Part shown: piece by piece, positions 1-12,327 of the stretch
Position numbering within the stretch: the first letter of the stretch is position 1
How the letters are laid out: every line of letters starts with the position of its first letter
Assembly (NCBI RefSeq): GCF_021129305.1
Contig: NZ_JAJOMB010000016.1
Coordinates: forward strand, 124,001-188,000
Length of the DNA stretch: 64,000 nt
From: Kineosporia babensis
GTDB lineage: Bacteria > Actinomycetota > Actinomycetes > Actinomycetales > Kineosporiaceae
Direction of reading: 5' to 3'
Notes under the pieces: generated by a model
Seen by the model: the letters and a program-made list of their open reading frames with translations, nothing else
The model's database searches: none
Told to the model about the DNA's origin: nothing
Program-made: the position numbers and the translations under genes

Positions 1-1211
1 GCCAGCTGTTTGACCTCGTCGGCGACCACCGCGAAGCCCTTGCCGGCGGTACCGGCGCGGGCCGCCTCGATCGTGGCGTTGAGGGCCAGCAGGTTGGTCT
101 GGGCGGCGATCGCGGTGATCGTGTTGATCACGTCGCTGATCTCGGTGGACGAGCGGCCGAGCTTGTCCACGGTGGAGGCGCGCCCCGCGTTGTCGGCGAT
201 CTCCCGGATCGCGCCGCTCATCTCACCGGCAGCGGTCGAGACCGACTGGATGCTCGAGGTGATCTCGGCCGCCGATCCGCCGGCCACCTCAGCCTGCGCG
301 GAGGTGTCGAGCGCCGAGGAGCGAATGGACGTCGTGGTTGCGGTCAGTTGCTCGGCGGCAGCGGCCAGCGAGTCGGCGTTGCGTCCGATCATGGCCATCG
401 ACGCCCGGGTGACTTCCAGAACCTGGGCCAGTGAGCGGGCCAGGTCGGTGATCTCGTCACGCCCTTCGATCTGCGGGCGTCCGCGCAGGTCACCGCCGGC
501 CAGCCGGTCAAGGTCGACGACGAGCCGGTGCATCGGCCGGGTGACCGATCGGGTGATCAGCGCGGCCAGCGCTCCGGCCAGCAGCAGCGCCACCAGACCG
601 GTGGCCAGCATCAGGACCTTCGCCTGGGTGGCGGCCGACTCGGCAGCGGCAATGGTCGTGGCGGTGCTGCGGTTCACGTCGGCGGTGAGGTCGGACAACT
701 GGGTGGTGACGGCCTGGAACAGCTCGATGGCCCGCCCCAGCACCAGTTCGTCGGCCGCTGCGCGAGCAGTCGGGGTGTCCTGCCGATACCGGGCGATGAT
801 GTCGGCGTCGAGGTTCATGAACTCCTGGAACGCCGTCGAGGTCCGGTCAAGCATCCGGCGTTCCTCGGCGCTCAGATCGTGCTGACGCAGTCGGGCCAGG
901 TCTTGCGTGAACGCTGCGGTGGAGGCCAGGAACGCCTTGCGCGAGCTACCGGAGTCGGACGTCGCGTCCGGGGTGTTGCGAGCGATGTCGAATGCATAGG
1001 CGGTCTGCCAGCCGTTGAAGTCCGCAGTCCGATACGTCGCCGTCCCCACGTCCGACACCAGGGCACCGGCCGAGGCGACTTTCCTGGAGGCCGCGCTCTG
1101 CCGGTCGATCGCCAGCAGGCCTGCGACGACCACGACGCACAGCAGAAGCGCCACCACGGCGAACGCAGACACCAGCCGCACGCCTAAACGCAAAGATCGA
1201 ACCCAGGCCAT
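1..1211 (-). CDS. Methyl-accepting chemotaxis protein (3' end outside window)
   Basis: Membrane chemoreceptor that would signal to CheA/CheW. The reverse strand reads from an ATG at 1211 to the window edge, giving about 403 residues without a stop. It has an N-terminal membrane segment (about residues 10-33), a periplasmic helical sensor region, a second membrane segment (about 195-216), a HAMP linker ([19 protein letters not shown]) and the start of the cytoplasmic signalling coiled coil. The highly conserved hairpin tip is seen as [19 protein letters not shown] followed by [13 protein letters not shown]. The C-terminal adaptation region lies outside the window. The sensory ligand cannot be read from the sequence. 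No strong ribosome site precedes the ATG, so a slightly different start is possible. Family assignment is secure. Confidence 0.93.
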   Translation of the reverse strand, partial: MAWVRSLRLGVRLVSAFAVVALLLCVVVVAGLLAIDRQSAASRKVASAGALVSDVGTATYRTADFNGWQTAYAFDIARNTPDATSDSGSSRKAFLASTAAFTQDLARLRQHDLSAEERRMLDRTSTAFQEFMNLDADIIARYRQDTPTARAAADELVLGRAIELFQAVTTQLSDLTADVNRSTATTIAAAESAATQAKVLMLATGLVALLLAGALAALITRSVTRPMHRLVVDLDRLAGGDLRGRPQIEGRDEITDLARSLAQVLEVTRASMAMIGRNADSLAAAAEQLTATTTSIRSSALDTSAQAEVAGGSAAEITSSIQSVSTAAGEMSGAIREIADNAGRASTVDKLGRSSTEISDVINTITAIAAQTNLLALNATIEAARAGTAGKGFAVVADEVKQL

Positions 1212-1374
1212 GTCTGCCGCATCGGAGCGCGGCGCCCCGAACCTGAGCAGCAGCCGGCGGGACACCGTCCTACCGTCCCGCTTTCCGGGACCTGCGGGCG
1301 ATTGGTGGCGATATGTCACGATCGGGCGCCAGAATGATCCGGCCGCCGTCATCCGAGAAACAGAGGTCGCGTCC

Positions 1375-2190
1375 ATGACTGATCCTCGGCTCTCCGCCGA
1401 CACCACGATCGACTCCGGCGTTCCGCAGTCGGCCCGGATCTGGAACTACTGGCTCGGTGGCACGAACAACTTCGCGGCCGACCGGGCCGCCGGGGACGAG
1501 GTGCTGGCCCGCATCCCGGACATCGCCCTCGGAGCACGGGCCGATCGTGCCTTTCTGCAGCGGGTGGTCCGGTTCCTGATCGCCGAGGCGGACGTCCGCC
1601 AGTTCCTGGACATCGGGGCCGGGCTGCCCACCGAGAACAACACTCACGAAGTTGCCCAGTCCCTCGATCCGGCCTGCCGCGTGGTCTACGTCGACAACGA
1701 CCCACTGGTCCTGGAGCAGGCCCAGGCCCTGCTGGTCAGCACGCCGGAGGGAGCCAGCGACTACGTGCAGGCCGATCTGCGCGAGCCCGCGGCGATCCTG
1801 ACCGCTGCGGCCCGGACCCTGGACTTCAGCCGGCCGGTCGGGCTGATGCTGCTGGGGGTCGTCAACCATCTGATGGACGACGGTCAGGCCCAGAACGCCG
1901 TCGCCCAGCTGGTCTCGGCCATGCCGGCCGGGAGTTACCTCGTCCTGACCCACTCCACCGCCGAGATCCACGGCGACGCGATGCTCGAGGTGATGCACGA
2001 GACCACGCAGCGCGGCGGTACCCCGATCCGGGCCCGCAACCCCGGTGAGATCGCAGTCTTCTTCAAGACCACCGACCTGCTGGAACCCGGCGTGGTCTCC
2101 TGTTCCCGCTGGCGACCCGAGGACGAGGAGACAGACCCGCCCACCGAGGTCTACCTCTTCGGTGGTGTGGGCCGGATCCAGCTCCACTGA
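1375..2190 (+). CDS. SAM-dependent methyltransferase, DUF574/Methyltransf_19 family
   Basis: A 271-residue protein starting at ATG 1375, with AGAGG about 10 bases upstream; the open frame runs further upstream but those residues look non-coding. The N-terminal [17 protein letters not shown] block is the hallmark of the actinobacterial DUF574 methyltransferases. [10 protein letters not shown] is the SAM-binding motif I, and [11 protein letters not shown] follows as the acidic loop. Family members are abundant in streptomycetes and related genera but substrates are mostly unknown. It is divergent from the chemoreceptor gene and transcribed towards the secreted protein at 2357. Family confident, substrate unknown. 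Confidence 0.93.
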   Translation: MTDPRLSADTTIDSGVPQSARIWNYWLGGTNNFAADRAAGDEVLARIPDIALGARADRAFLQRVVRFLIAEADVRQFLDIGAGLPTENNTHEVAQSLDPACRVVYVDNDPLVLEQAQALLVSTPEGASDYVQADLREPAAILTAAARTLDFSRPVGLMLLGVVNHLMDDGQAQNAVAQLVSAMPAGSYLVLTHSTAEIHGDAMLEVMHETTQRGGTPIRARNPGEIAVFFKTTDLLEPGVVSCSRWRPEDEETDPPTEVYLFGGVGRIQLH

Positions 2191-2356
2191 GCACCCAGGG
2201 TCAGCCCTCCGATCACCCTTCCCGTCAGGACCAACCAGCCCATCCGTCCCCCACCCAACGACTGAGATCGCAGCATCCGCCCCACCGGCAAGAACGGGAC
2301 GTGCCAGCATCCGACGTGCCCTGCCCGACCGCACGTCTATTTGGGGGAACGAAACG

Positions 2357-3439
2357 ATGACGCGTTCACGGCCGGCAATGATGCTCCTGGCCTGCGCAAC
2401 AGCGAGCGCAGCAGCCCTGATGGTCTCGTCCGCAACGGCCTTCGCCGCCGACCAGGCCGGACCCCGTCCTCCGAAGATCAAGGTCCTGAACAGCTCGGTC
2501 GGGGCGCCGTTCCAGTTCGCCTACGGCAAGAAGCAGACCCTGGTCTCGGACGGTGCCACGTCCACGGTGTACAAGCTGTCCAAGAAGAAGCTGAACCCGC
2601 TCTTCACCACCCCCGACGGTCTCAGCGCCGTAGGGATCAACTCGCGCGGCGACATCGCCTACGGCATTCAGCAGGGGGACGCCGAAAGCGGCGGTGCGAC
2701 GACCAGGGCCGAGTTGGTGATCAAGTCCCGCAAGACCACGACGACCGCAGACCTGCTGGCCTACGACGAGAAGAACAACCCCGACCAGGTCAATCAGTAC
2801 GGCATCGACAACCCCACGCCCTGCCAGGAAGCAGCGCTCAAGGACTTCGGTGGGGCCAACTACCCGGGTGGGGTCGACTCGCACCCGTATGCCGTTGCGC
2901 CGCTGGACAAGACGTCGTGGGTGGTGGCCGACGCGGGCAGCAACAACCTGCTCAAGGTCGATGCGAAGGGCAACATCAGCACCCTGGCCGTCCTGCCGCG
3001 TCAGCCCGCACCGATCACCGCCGTGGCCGCCGAGCACATGGGGATGCCGGACTGCGTGGTCGGCGCCGTCTACAACTTCGAGCCGGTCCCGACCGACGTC
3101 GCGGTGACGAAGGACGGCCTGCTGGTCACGTTGCTGCCCGGCGGTTCACACGATCCCGTCGCCGGGGCCCGCGGTTCTCTCGTCCACGTGGACTGGAAGG
3201 GCAAGGTCACCACGGTGGCCGGTGGTCTGCAGGGCGCGGTCAACCTGACCGTCGACCCGAAGGGGAACATCTACGTGGCCGAGCTGGGTGCGGGCCGGAT
3301 CTCGAAGGTGACCGACGGCAAGGTCTCCAAGTACGTGGACCTGCCGAACGCCCTGTCCCTGCAGTTCGCCCATGGCAACCTCTACGCCGGCACCATGGGA
3401 TCAGAGGACGGCCCGGGCACCATCGTCTCGATCCGCTGA
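2357..3439 (+). CDS. Secreted ScyD/ScyE family beta-propeller-like protein
   Basis: A 360-residue exported protein. The first 31 residues form a clear Sec signal peptide: basic MTRSRP, a hydrophobic core, then SSATAFA before the mature ADQAGP. The mature part carries repeated short motifs of the NHL/ScyD type, such as GSNNLLKVDAKGNIS and LTVDPKGNIYVAELGAGRI, suggesting a beta-propeller. Family members in actinobacteria are named after cyanobacterial scytonemin cluster proteins, but there is no scytonemin pathway here, so the role is unknown and extracellular binding is only inferred. A perfect hairpin follows the stop codon, so the gene is probably monocistronic. Confidence 0.85.
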   Translation: MTRSRPAMMLLACATASAAALMVSSATAFAADQAGPRPPKIKVLNSSVGAPFQFAYGKKQTLVSDGATSTVYKLSKKKLNPLFTTPDGLSAVGINSRGDIAYGIQQGDAESGGATTRAELVIKSRKTTTTADLLAYDEKNNPDQVNQYGIDNPTPCQEAALKDFGGANYPGGVDSHPYAVAPLDKTSWVVADAGSNNLLKVDAKGNISTLAVLPRQPAPITAVAAEHMGMPDCVVGAVYNFEPVPTDVAVTKDGLLVTLLPGGSHDPVAGARGSLVHVDWKGKVTTVAGGLQGAVNLTVDPKGNIYVAELGAGRISKVTDGKVSKYVDLPNALSLQFAHGNLYAGTMGSEDGPGTIVSIR

Positions 3440-3445
3440 CTTTGA

Positions 3446-3476
3446 GTGGGGCGCCCGTACCGAGCGGGCGCCCCAC
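3446..3476. terminator. Perfect 12-bp stem hairpin after ScyD-like gene
   Basis: GTGGGGCGCCCG (3446-3457) pairs exactly with CGGGCGCCCCAC (3465-3476) across a 7-base loop, starting 7 bases after the stop codon. No U-tract follows, as is common for actinobacterial intrinsic terminators. Confidence 0.75.
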
Positions 3477-3535
3477 CACCCCAGGCAACCGTCGCGCCGT
3501 CAGCAAGAGTTCAGAAATGTGGTCTGATATCGACG

Positions 3536-3853
3536 GTGGACAGCAAGCTGCTCAGCGCTCAGACCGATACCTGGATCCTGGCGTGCCTCGCCGCCGGCCC
3601 GGCCGGGATGACCCTGCGCGAGATCCGTCAGCGGCTGTGGGAGCAGATCCCCACGGACGTCCGTTCGTCCTGGGAGGTCTTGCTGGTCGGCGACCAGGTC
3701 AGCCGTTCGCTGAACCAGCTGGCCCGTGAAGGCGTCGTCCGGCACGACAAGTACGCGATGCGCTGGGAACTGATCACCCGCGACCAGGAGATGGCCGCGC
3801 CGCCCACCCGAACAGTGCCTGACGGCGAGCAAAGGCACCTGTTCGACGCCTAG
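3536..3853 (+). CDS. Small winged-helix-like protein
   Basis: About 105 residues if GTG 3536 is the start; the open frame extends to 3446 but that part overlaps the terminator hairpin. The sequence has alpha-helical MTLREIRQRLWEQIP and SRSLNQLAREGVVRHDKYAMRWELI, the pattern of a winged helix with a recognition helix followed by a wing. This suggests a DNA-binding or protein-binding regulator, but no specific family is recognised. It precedes the XRE gene at 3903 by about 50 bases and may be co-transcribed with it. Confidence 0.6.
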   Translation: MDSKLLSAQTDTWILACLAAGPAGMTLREIRQRLWEQIPTDVRSSWEVLLVGDQVSRSLNQLAREGVVRHDKYAMRWELITRDQEMAAPPTRTVPDGEQRHLFDA

Positions 3854-3902
3854 TACTGGCAGAACCTGTTTACGGTCGGCGTCCTCTGCCTAGAGTGGCG
3901 CC

Positions 3903-4763
3903 ATGGACGCCCCGGCCGAGCTCACGCACTTCCTCACCACCCGCCGTGGCCGGATTCAGCCTGCTCAGGCGGGGGTCACCCAGGTGCGAGGCCGTCGGCG
4001 GGTACCGGGCCTACGGCGGGAGGAAGTCGCCTATCTGGCCGGTGTGAGCGTCGAGTACTACACCCGGCTGGAGCAGGGGCGGGCCAAGGGCGCCTCGGAG
4101 GAGGTGCTCATCAGCATCGCGAAAGCCCTGCAGCTGAACGAGACCGAACGAGCGCACCTGTTCGACCTGGCCCGGGCGGTGGGCCCGGCCCGTAAGCCCT
4201 CCCGGCCCCGCACCGCAGTGCCGTCGACCCGCCCCGAACTGCAGACCCTGCTGCACACCGTCACCGATGCGGCCGTGCTCATGATCAGCGAGAAGGGAGA
4301 CGTGCTGGGCGCCAACGCACTCGGCCGGGCTCTGTACTCCCCGATGTTCACGGATGCAGCAGTGAGCATGCCCCGCTTCATCTTTCTCGACCCGTCCGCG
4401 CGGATGTTTCACCGGGATTGGGAGAGCGTGGCCGAGACCGTGGTGGGTCTCCTGCGCAGAGCGGCCGGACGTAATCCGTACGACAAGAGCCTGACCGATC
4501 TGGTCGGCGAACTTTCCCTGCGCAGCGACGTTTTCCGGGTTCGCTGGGCGGCGCACGAAGTTCAGCCGCTGACGTCCGGGCGAAAGTCCTTTCGCCATCC
4601 CGAGGTCGGCGATCTGGACCTCGAATACGAATACCTGAGCATCGTCAGCAACGACGAGGTCTTCTGGCTGATGTATTTCGCCGAACCCGGCACTCCGGCG
4701 CACGACAGCCTGCAATTACTGGGGACGCTCGCCGCGGCCGAGCGGACCGGTCACCTTTCATAG
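3903..4763 (+). CDS. XRE family regulator with MmyB-like ligand domain
   Basis: A 286-residue transcriptional regulator. The N-terminal helix-turn-helix shows the signature GLRREEVAYLAGVSVEYYTRLEQGR (given here in family terms: positions about 38-62). Residues from about 105 on form the MmyB-like ligand-binding domain with WHALGRAL-type and FRVRWAAHEV-type segments typical of the family. Such proteins often regulate an adjacent oxidoreductase, but none is adjacent here. The upstream neighbour is the winged-helix protein, and the next gene is convergent. Ligand unknown. Confidence 0.9.
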   Translation: MDAPAELTHFLTTRRGRIQPAQAGVTQVRGRRRVPGLRREEVAYLAGVSVEYYTRLEQGRAKGASEEVLISIAKALQLNETERAHLFDLARAVGPARKPSRPRTAVPSTRPELQTLLHTVTDAAVLMISEKGDVLGANALGRALYSPMFTDAAVSMPRFIFLDPSARMFHRDWESVAETVVGLLRRAAGRNPYDKSLTDLVGELSLRSDVFRVRWAAHEVQPLTSGRKSFRHPEVGDLDLEYEYLSIVSNDEVFWLMYFAEPGTPAHDSLQLLGTLAAAERTGHLS

Positions 4764-4852
4764 GTGGCCGGTCCGCCAGGAAACCTCCGCTGGGCGGCGC
4801 GGGCCGGCGTCCGTTTGCTCTGCTGCTCATCCGATCGAACCGGACTATCCGG

Positions 4853-7458
<2,606 letters not shown>

Positions 7459-7459
<1 letters not shown>

Positions 7460-9087
7460 CACCCTGGGTTCCCCTCCACCGGGCTCTTCGCGCGGTACCA
7501 ACCAGAGGCATCGGTTCGATCCTGACCTTGGTTAACCGTTTCGGGGCGAGCAGGCCTCTCCCCGGCCGGAGACACCACCGGAGCCTCGGGCACGTCGACC
7601 GGGTTCTGCGGCAGATCCACACTCGTACGCAGGCTGATGGGTTTCAGCGCCAGCACGGCCAGGACCCCGAGCGCCGCCACCGCAGCCGCGATCAAGAAGA
7701 GCTGACCGGTCGCATCCGCGTACGCAACCTTCAGGATGTCTCGCACCGGTTCGGGCGTGGCCGGGTCCTGCAGAGCACCGACCACGTTGGCGTTGGGCAG
7801 CTCTTCCGAGACCCGGCTGCTCACCTGCCGCGCCAGCACCGCACCCAGGACGGCCAGTCCGATGGTGCCGCCCAGCGAGCGGAAGAAAGTCACGGTGGAG
7901 GTGGCCGCGCCGATGTCTTTCAGGTGCACCGAGTTCTGTACCAGCAGGATGAAGTTCTGCGCGGTCAGGCCGACCCCGGCGCCGACCATCAGGCTCGCCG
8001 CGGACAGCAGAGGCAGCGGGGTGGAGCGGTCGATCTGACTCAGCCCCAGGAATCCTAGGGTCAGCAGCGCGGTCCCGGTGATCAGGAACGGTTTGATCGC
8101 CCCGGAGCGGCTCAGCAGGTGGCCGCCGATCAGCGAGGCGATGAGGATGCCGATCATCATCGGAATGCTCAGCAGGCCGGACTGCGTGGGGGTGTACTCC
8201 CGGGCCAGCTGGAAGTACTGGCTCAGGAAGACCGTTCCGCCGAACAGCGCGGTCCCGGAGGCCAGCGATCCCAGGATGGCCAGGGCGACCGGGCGCTGAC
8301 CGAGAATGGGCAGGGGCACGATCGGTTCGGCCACCCGCGTCTGCACCCACACGGCCAGCGCGAGCAGCACCACCCCACCGCCGACCAGAGCGGCGCTGGG
8401 CCAGGAGAGCCAGGCGTAGCTGTCGTCGACGAAAGACACCCAGATCAGCAGCGCGCTCACTGCGCCCGAGATCAGGGTGGCCCCGAGGTAGTCGATCTTC
8501 ACCGGGCCGCGGCGGACGACCGGCAGGTGCAGGGTGAACTGCAGGATGGTCAGGGCCGCCACCGCGATCGGCAGGCTGAGCCAGAAGCACCAGCGCCAGC
8601 CCAGCCAGGGCGTGTCCACGATCAGCCCGCCCAGCAGCGGCCCCCCGATCGTGGCCAGGGCAGTCGCGCTGCTCTGGTAGCCGGCGTAACGGCCGCGTTC
8701 CCGGGGAGCGATCATCGCGCCGATCGAGATCTGGACGAGGGTCTGCAGGCCACCCGCCCCCACGCCCTGAACAGCGCGACCGGCGATCAGAACACCCACG
8801 CTCTGGCTGAGGCCGGCCACCACCGCACCCAGCACGAAGATCACCGTCGCGCACTGGACCAGTAGACGTTTGCTGAACAGATCCGCCAGTTTTCCCCAGA
8901 TCGGGGTGGTGGCCGTGGTGGTGAGCAGAGTTGCCGTCACGACCCAGGTGGCCGCGGTCTGGGAACCTTGCAGCGAACCGATCATGCCGGGCAGCGCGGT
9001 GGTGACGACCGTGGCGCTCAGCGTCGAGATGAACAGTGCCGTCAAGAGGCCGCTGAGCGCCTGGAGTGTCTGGCGGTGGGTGTCCAC
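7459..9087 (-). CDS. MFS drug:H+ antiporter, DHA2/EmrB-like
   Basis: A 542-residue integral membrane transporter with about 14 hydrophobic segments. Motif A-like IWGKLADLFSKR follows helix 2, and GRAVQGVGAGGLQTL matches the DHA2 (14-TMS) signature. Typical substrates are hydrophobic drugs or metabolites; the substrate here cannot be told. It starts 3 bases after the aldehyde dehydrogenase stop and its stop overlaps the kinase start, so the three genes form one transcriptional unit. A role in exporting a toxic aldehyde-related compound is only inferred. Confidence 0.93.
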
Positions 9088-9090
9088 GAT

Positions 9091-10545
9091 CTACAGACGA
9101 ATCTGCACCGTCTTGGGGCTCACGAACTCCATCACGCCACCCAGACCACCCTGCCGCCCGTAGCCACTGTTCCGGCGTCCACCGAAACCCAGATGCGGAC
9201 CAGCCGGCGCCACTCCCCCGTTGACCCCGACGTTCCCCGTGTCCAAGGCCGCCGCCACCCGATGCGCCCGGCCGATCTCAGCGGTGAAAACATAGCCGGC
9301 CAGACCGTAATCGGTGTCGTTCGCAATCCCGACCGCAGCGTCCTCGTCGTCGAAGACCTGAACACCGACCACCGGCCCGAACACCTCGTCCCGGGCCAGC
9401 TCTCCGGTGTTGTCCCGCAGCTGGACGACCGTCGGGGCAACGAAGTACCCATCGCTCAGAGCACCGCCGATCCGCTGACCGCCGGTCACCGTCGTCCCAT
9501 AATTCCTTGCCCTGCCGATCATTCCAAGAATCCGGTCCAGCGCGGCCTGACTGATCACCGGCCCCATCGTGACCCCCTCCTCGAACGGATCCCCGGGACG
9601 AGCAGCAGCCACCCGTTCGCTCAACCGCTCGACGAACTGCTCATGCACCGAACGCTGAACCAGGATCCGCGAACCCAAAGTGCAGATCTGCCCGGCATTC
9701 AGCATCAACGCGGAAGCAACCTCGAGCGCCCGGTCCAGATCCCCGTCCTCGAACACCAGAGCAGCTGACTTACCACCCAATTCGAAGACGCAGGGCGTAA
9801 GTTGCGGGGCGGCCGCGGCAGCGATCTGGCGGGCCGAGTTGGGGCTCCCGGTGAAGGTGATCTTGTCGATCCCGGGGTGTGAGACCAGGGCCTGCGACAC
9901 TTTGACATCGGCGACCAGTACATTGAGGACGCCCGCCGGCAGTCCCGCTTCCAGCGCCAGTTCCGCTGCCCGCAGGGACGAGAAAGGCGCCAGCTCCGAG
10001 GGCTTGGCAACGACAGTGCAGCCGGCGGCCAGGGGCGCGGCGACACTCATGCAGAACGCGTTCACCGAGCCGTTCCAGGTCGAGAGGGCGGCCACCACCC
10101 CGTACGGCTCGATCGCGGTGTACTCCAGCACTCCCCGTTCGCTCAACGGCGAGGCCTGCCCGTGCAGCCGGTCCGCCCAGCCCGCCGCCTCCTCCAGCCA
10201 GGCGGCCCCGCCCACCGGCAGATAGCCCGTGAATGCTTTCGGCTGGCCCAGTTCCAGCGCCGCGATGGTAGAAAGCTCCTGCGCATGCTCACGGATCAGT
10301 TGCGCGAAACGCATCAGCACCCGCCGCCGTTCGACCGGATCCCACCGACGCCAGCCGGCCAGCGCAGCGCGAGCAACAGCGACCGCCTCGTCGACCTCGG
10401 CCGTCCCGGCCAGCGACAGACCGGCCTGAGCACGTCCGGTGACCGGGCTGACGTGCTCGTACCAGCCGCCGGAGGCCCGGTCCGGCCGCTGGTCACCGAT
10501 GATGAGCCGGGTTGGGAACAACGCCGTCCGATCGTTGTCGCTCAT
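9091..10545 (-). CDS. NAD(P)-dependent aldehyde dehydrogenase
   Basis: A 484-residue ALDH-superfamily enzyme oxidising an aldehyde to the acid. The active-site Glu lies in FELGGKSAALVF and the catalytic Cys in MLNAGQICTLGSR. The oxyanion Asn is in ALSTWNGSVNAF, and the coenzyme-binding TFTGSPNSAR is present. Length is normal. AGGAGGGATCCGC precedes the ATG. It heads a minus-strand operon with the DHA2 exporter and hybrid kinase. A palindromic TTACCGTAA site lies 25 bases upstream of the start and resembles the operators of the 62-64 kb catabolic cluster. Substrate not identifiable. Confidence 0.95.
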   Translation of the reverse strand: MSDNDRTALFPTRLIIGDQRPDRASGGWYEHVSPVTGRAQAGLSLAGTAEVDEAVAVARAALAGWRRWDPVERRRVLMRFAQLIREHAQELSTIAALELGQPKAFTGYLPVGGAAWLEEAAGWADRLHGQASPLSERGVLEYTAIEPYGVVAALSTWNGSVNAFCMSVAAPLAAGCTVVAKPSELAPFSSLRAAELALEAGLPAGVLNVLVADVKVSQALVSHPGIDKITFTGSPNSARQIAAAAAPQLTPCVFELGGKSAALVFEDGDLDRALEVASALMLNAGQICTLGSRILVQRSVHEQFVERLSERVAAARPGDPFEEGVTMGPVISQAALDRILGMIGRARNYGTTVTGGQRIGGALSDGYFVAPTVVQLRDNTGELARDEVFGPVVGVQVFDDEDAAVGIANDTDYGLAGYVFTAEIGRAHRVAAALDTGNVGVNGGVAPAGPHLGFGGRRNSGYGRQGGLGGVMEFVSPKTVQIRL

Positions 10546-10569
10546 GCGGATCCCTCCTGTGACCGGTCC

Positions 10570-10590
10570 TTACCGTAAGGACTACAGTAA
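10570..10590. promoter_or_regulatory. TetR-type operator upstream of ALDH operon
   Basis: TTACCGTAA (10570-10578) is followed by a second half TACAGTAA (10583-10590). CCTTAC/GTAAGG arms make a 13-bp near-perfect palindrome. The same 9-mer core is found at 61979 and 62082, upstream of genes in the lipid-like catabolic cluster. Protein that binds it is inferred, not shown. Confidence 0.6.
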
Positions 10591-10699
10591 GGACCGCCGG
10601 GTAAGTCAACGCCACATCTTCGGACGGTCGTCGTACTGCACTACCCTTGTCCCCCATGACGCTGACTTCATCGACCCGGACGGACGCCGTCCAGGAAGC

Positions 10700-11614
10700 A
10701 TGACCCGGCCGGCCCCCGTTCCGGTCGAGTTCTGGTCCCTGCCACAGTCCGACTCCCGTGCGCTGTGGTGGTCCATCAGCCCCGAAGGACATCTCGGGAT
10801 CGTCCTGGTTCACCAGCGATTCCTGTACCCACCCGAAGAATCCCCCGGCTGGACATCACCCCGGCCCCGGCTGCCGTTCGAGGCAAGCCTGCTCATCGTG
10901 ACCGAAAAAGGTGCACGGCAAACCCCGCTACCCGATCTCGACTTCAATCCTTTCGAGCTGACGCTGCTGGCCCAGGACCGATTCGTCGTGACCGGCAGCC
11001 TCTGGACCGACCCGGACCGGCGCGGTCACCCGACGGCAATCGAGGGCTCGGTCGGAGGGGCCGGCCGGACCGTGGACCCCCACGGCTTCGGCAGCGACAT
11101 CCCCGCAGCCATCGGAGACACCGGCGGCCGTCTCTGGACGCTGCACGGCGACCAGGGCATCTTCGGTTTCGAGCCCTGGTCGCAGCCCGGCCTGGTCGGC
11201 TGGCACCCCGACGGCCGCCACTTCTGGACGCCCCAAGGCCGCATGCCCGGCGTCGGCAACGGAATCAGTCTTGCCACCGAGAACGACTACGTCTGGGCGC
11301 TTTACCACGCAGGCGCACCCATCCACACCGCCCGCGTCACCCCCGCCACCGGTGATGTCATCAGCTACCCCACCGAGGCCCACCGTTACAGCGGTTTTGC
11401 GGTACGCGGCACCCGCGCCCTGTTCTCGACCCGCCACCGCAACGATCCGACGATCCTGACCTTGACCCGAGCCCGCCTGTGGGACGGACTCTGGGTCGAG
11501 ACCGACCACCACAACGTCAAACTGCCCGGCGCCGTCCATCTGCACTCCCACCAGGGACGCGACGGGGTCCTCTGGCTGCGGGCCGGGGACACCTGGCTAC
11601 ACGTCGATGTCTGA
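10700..11614 (+). CDS. Hypothetical protein (beta-rich, WD/NHL-like pattern)
   Basis: A 304-residue protein starting at ATG 10700, preceded by AGGAAG. It contains recurrent aromatic-rich short strands such as RLWTLHGDQGIFGFEPW, GWHPDGRHFW and DGVLWLRAGDTWLHVDV, suggesting a beta-propeller or repeated beta fold. No signal peptide or membrane segment is seen, so it is probably cytoplasmic. I do not recognise a family. The start codon overlaps the stop of a 15-codon open frame beginning at 10656, described as a finding. Gene call is good on codon bias and length; function unknown. Confidence 0.75.
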   Translation: MTRPAPVPVEFWSLPQSDSRALWWSISPEGHLGIVLVHQRFLYPPEESPGWTSPRPRLPFEASLLIVTEKGARQTPLPDLDFNPFELTLLAQDRFVVTGSLWTDPDRRGHPTAIEGSVGGAGRTVDPHGFGSDIPAAIGDTGGRLWTLHGDQGIFGFEPWSQPGLVGWHPDGRHFWTPQGRMPGVGNGISLATENDYVWALYHAGAPIHTARVTPATGDVISYPTEAHRYSGFAVRGTRALFSTRHRNDPTILTLTRARLWDGLWVETDHHNVKLPGAVHLHSHQGRDGVLWLRAGDTWLHVDV

Positions 11615-11644
11615 CCTGCGAAGTACGACCACAGGATCGTCCGG

Positions 11645-12238
11645 CTATGACGGAAGCCATGCAGCATGACGCTTTTGAAGACGAAGCCGGGTGGCGACGT
11701 CCGGCGCGATGACGTCGCCACCCCCGTCGTAGGGGTGATACAGCCACTCGACGCCCGGCGGGGCGATGATGACGCCTTCGGTGACGTCGTCGGCGACCAG
11801 TAACAGAAGGGCGCGCAAGTCGTCGGCGTCGAGCGCCGTACTGGTCAGATAAAGGTGCACCAGCCACCCGTCGTCCACGGGCACGCCGTTGTCATAGGGC
11901 AGCGACTTCCAGTGCTCAGCCCTCGGAAACGCCGCAGCCAGTCTTCCGTCTCGCTCGGCCGGCTCCGGCGTTTCCGAACCGGAGAGGGTGATCACCCGCA
12001 GATCGTCCGTCGACGTGGCGGTGGTGGCACAGAGTTCACGCAGCAGCGTCCGATGGCGCAGCAGCACCTCTTCGTACTCGATGTCGTCGCTGGCATACCG
12101 CTTGGACTCGGGAAGGCTGTGAAACCGCACCCACGTCGGCGACGCCGATGTGCGCAACCGGTGGCCGAAAGGTTCAGAGTTGGGCCAGTGCCTCGTCCAG
12201 GCCTGATCGAACGCGGCGACGTCGAGCGCTTCTTCCAT
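11645..12238 (-). CDS. DUF3885-like hypothetical protein
   Basis: A 197-residue soluble protein if the ATG at 12238 is used (MEEALDVAAF); a TTG at 12271 would add 11 residues. Neither has a good ribosome site. The central FHSLPESKRYA, then EYEEVLLRHRTLL, and the end YDGGGDVI followed by RHAAWL match my recollection of the DUF3885 family, whose function is unknown. It is divergent from the TetR gene at 12328 and shares the operator-rich 12275-12310 interval with it, so it is a likely target of that regulator. Confidence 0.75.
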   Translation of the reverse strand: MEEALDVAAFDQAWTRHWPNSEPFGHRLRTSASPTWVRFHSLPESKRYASDDIEYEEVLLRHRTLLRELCATTATSTDDLRVITLSGSETPEPAERDGRLAAAFPRAEHWKSLPYDNGVPVDDGWLVHLYLTSTALDADDLRALLLLVADDVTEGVIIAPPGVEWLYHPYDGGGDVIAPDVATRLRLQKRHAAWLPS

Positions 12239-12274
12239 CCGGCAACTTTCGCACAGCAGGAAGGACGACAAAAG

Positions 12275-12310
12275 TTAAGGAACGCTCGTTCTTGACTGAC
12301 CGTTCCTTAA
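12275..12310. promoter_or_regulatory. Nested inverted repeats, likely TetR operator
   Basis: TTAAGGAACG (12275-12284) and CGTTCCTTAA (12301-12310) are perfect 10-bp arms 16 bases apart. Inside lies a shorter palindrome GAACG-CT-CGTTC (12280-12291). The interval separates divergent genes for the DUF3885-like protein and the TetR regulator, the usual place for an autoregulatory operator. Confidence 0.65.
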
Positions 12311-12327
12311 TTGGATAGGTTCGGGTC

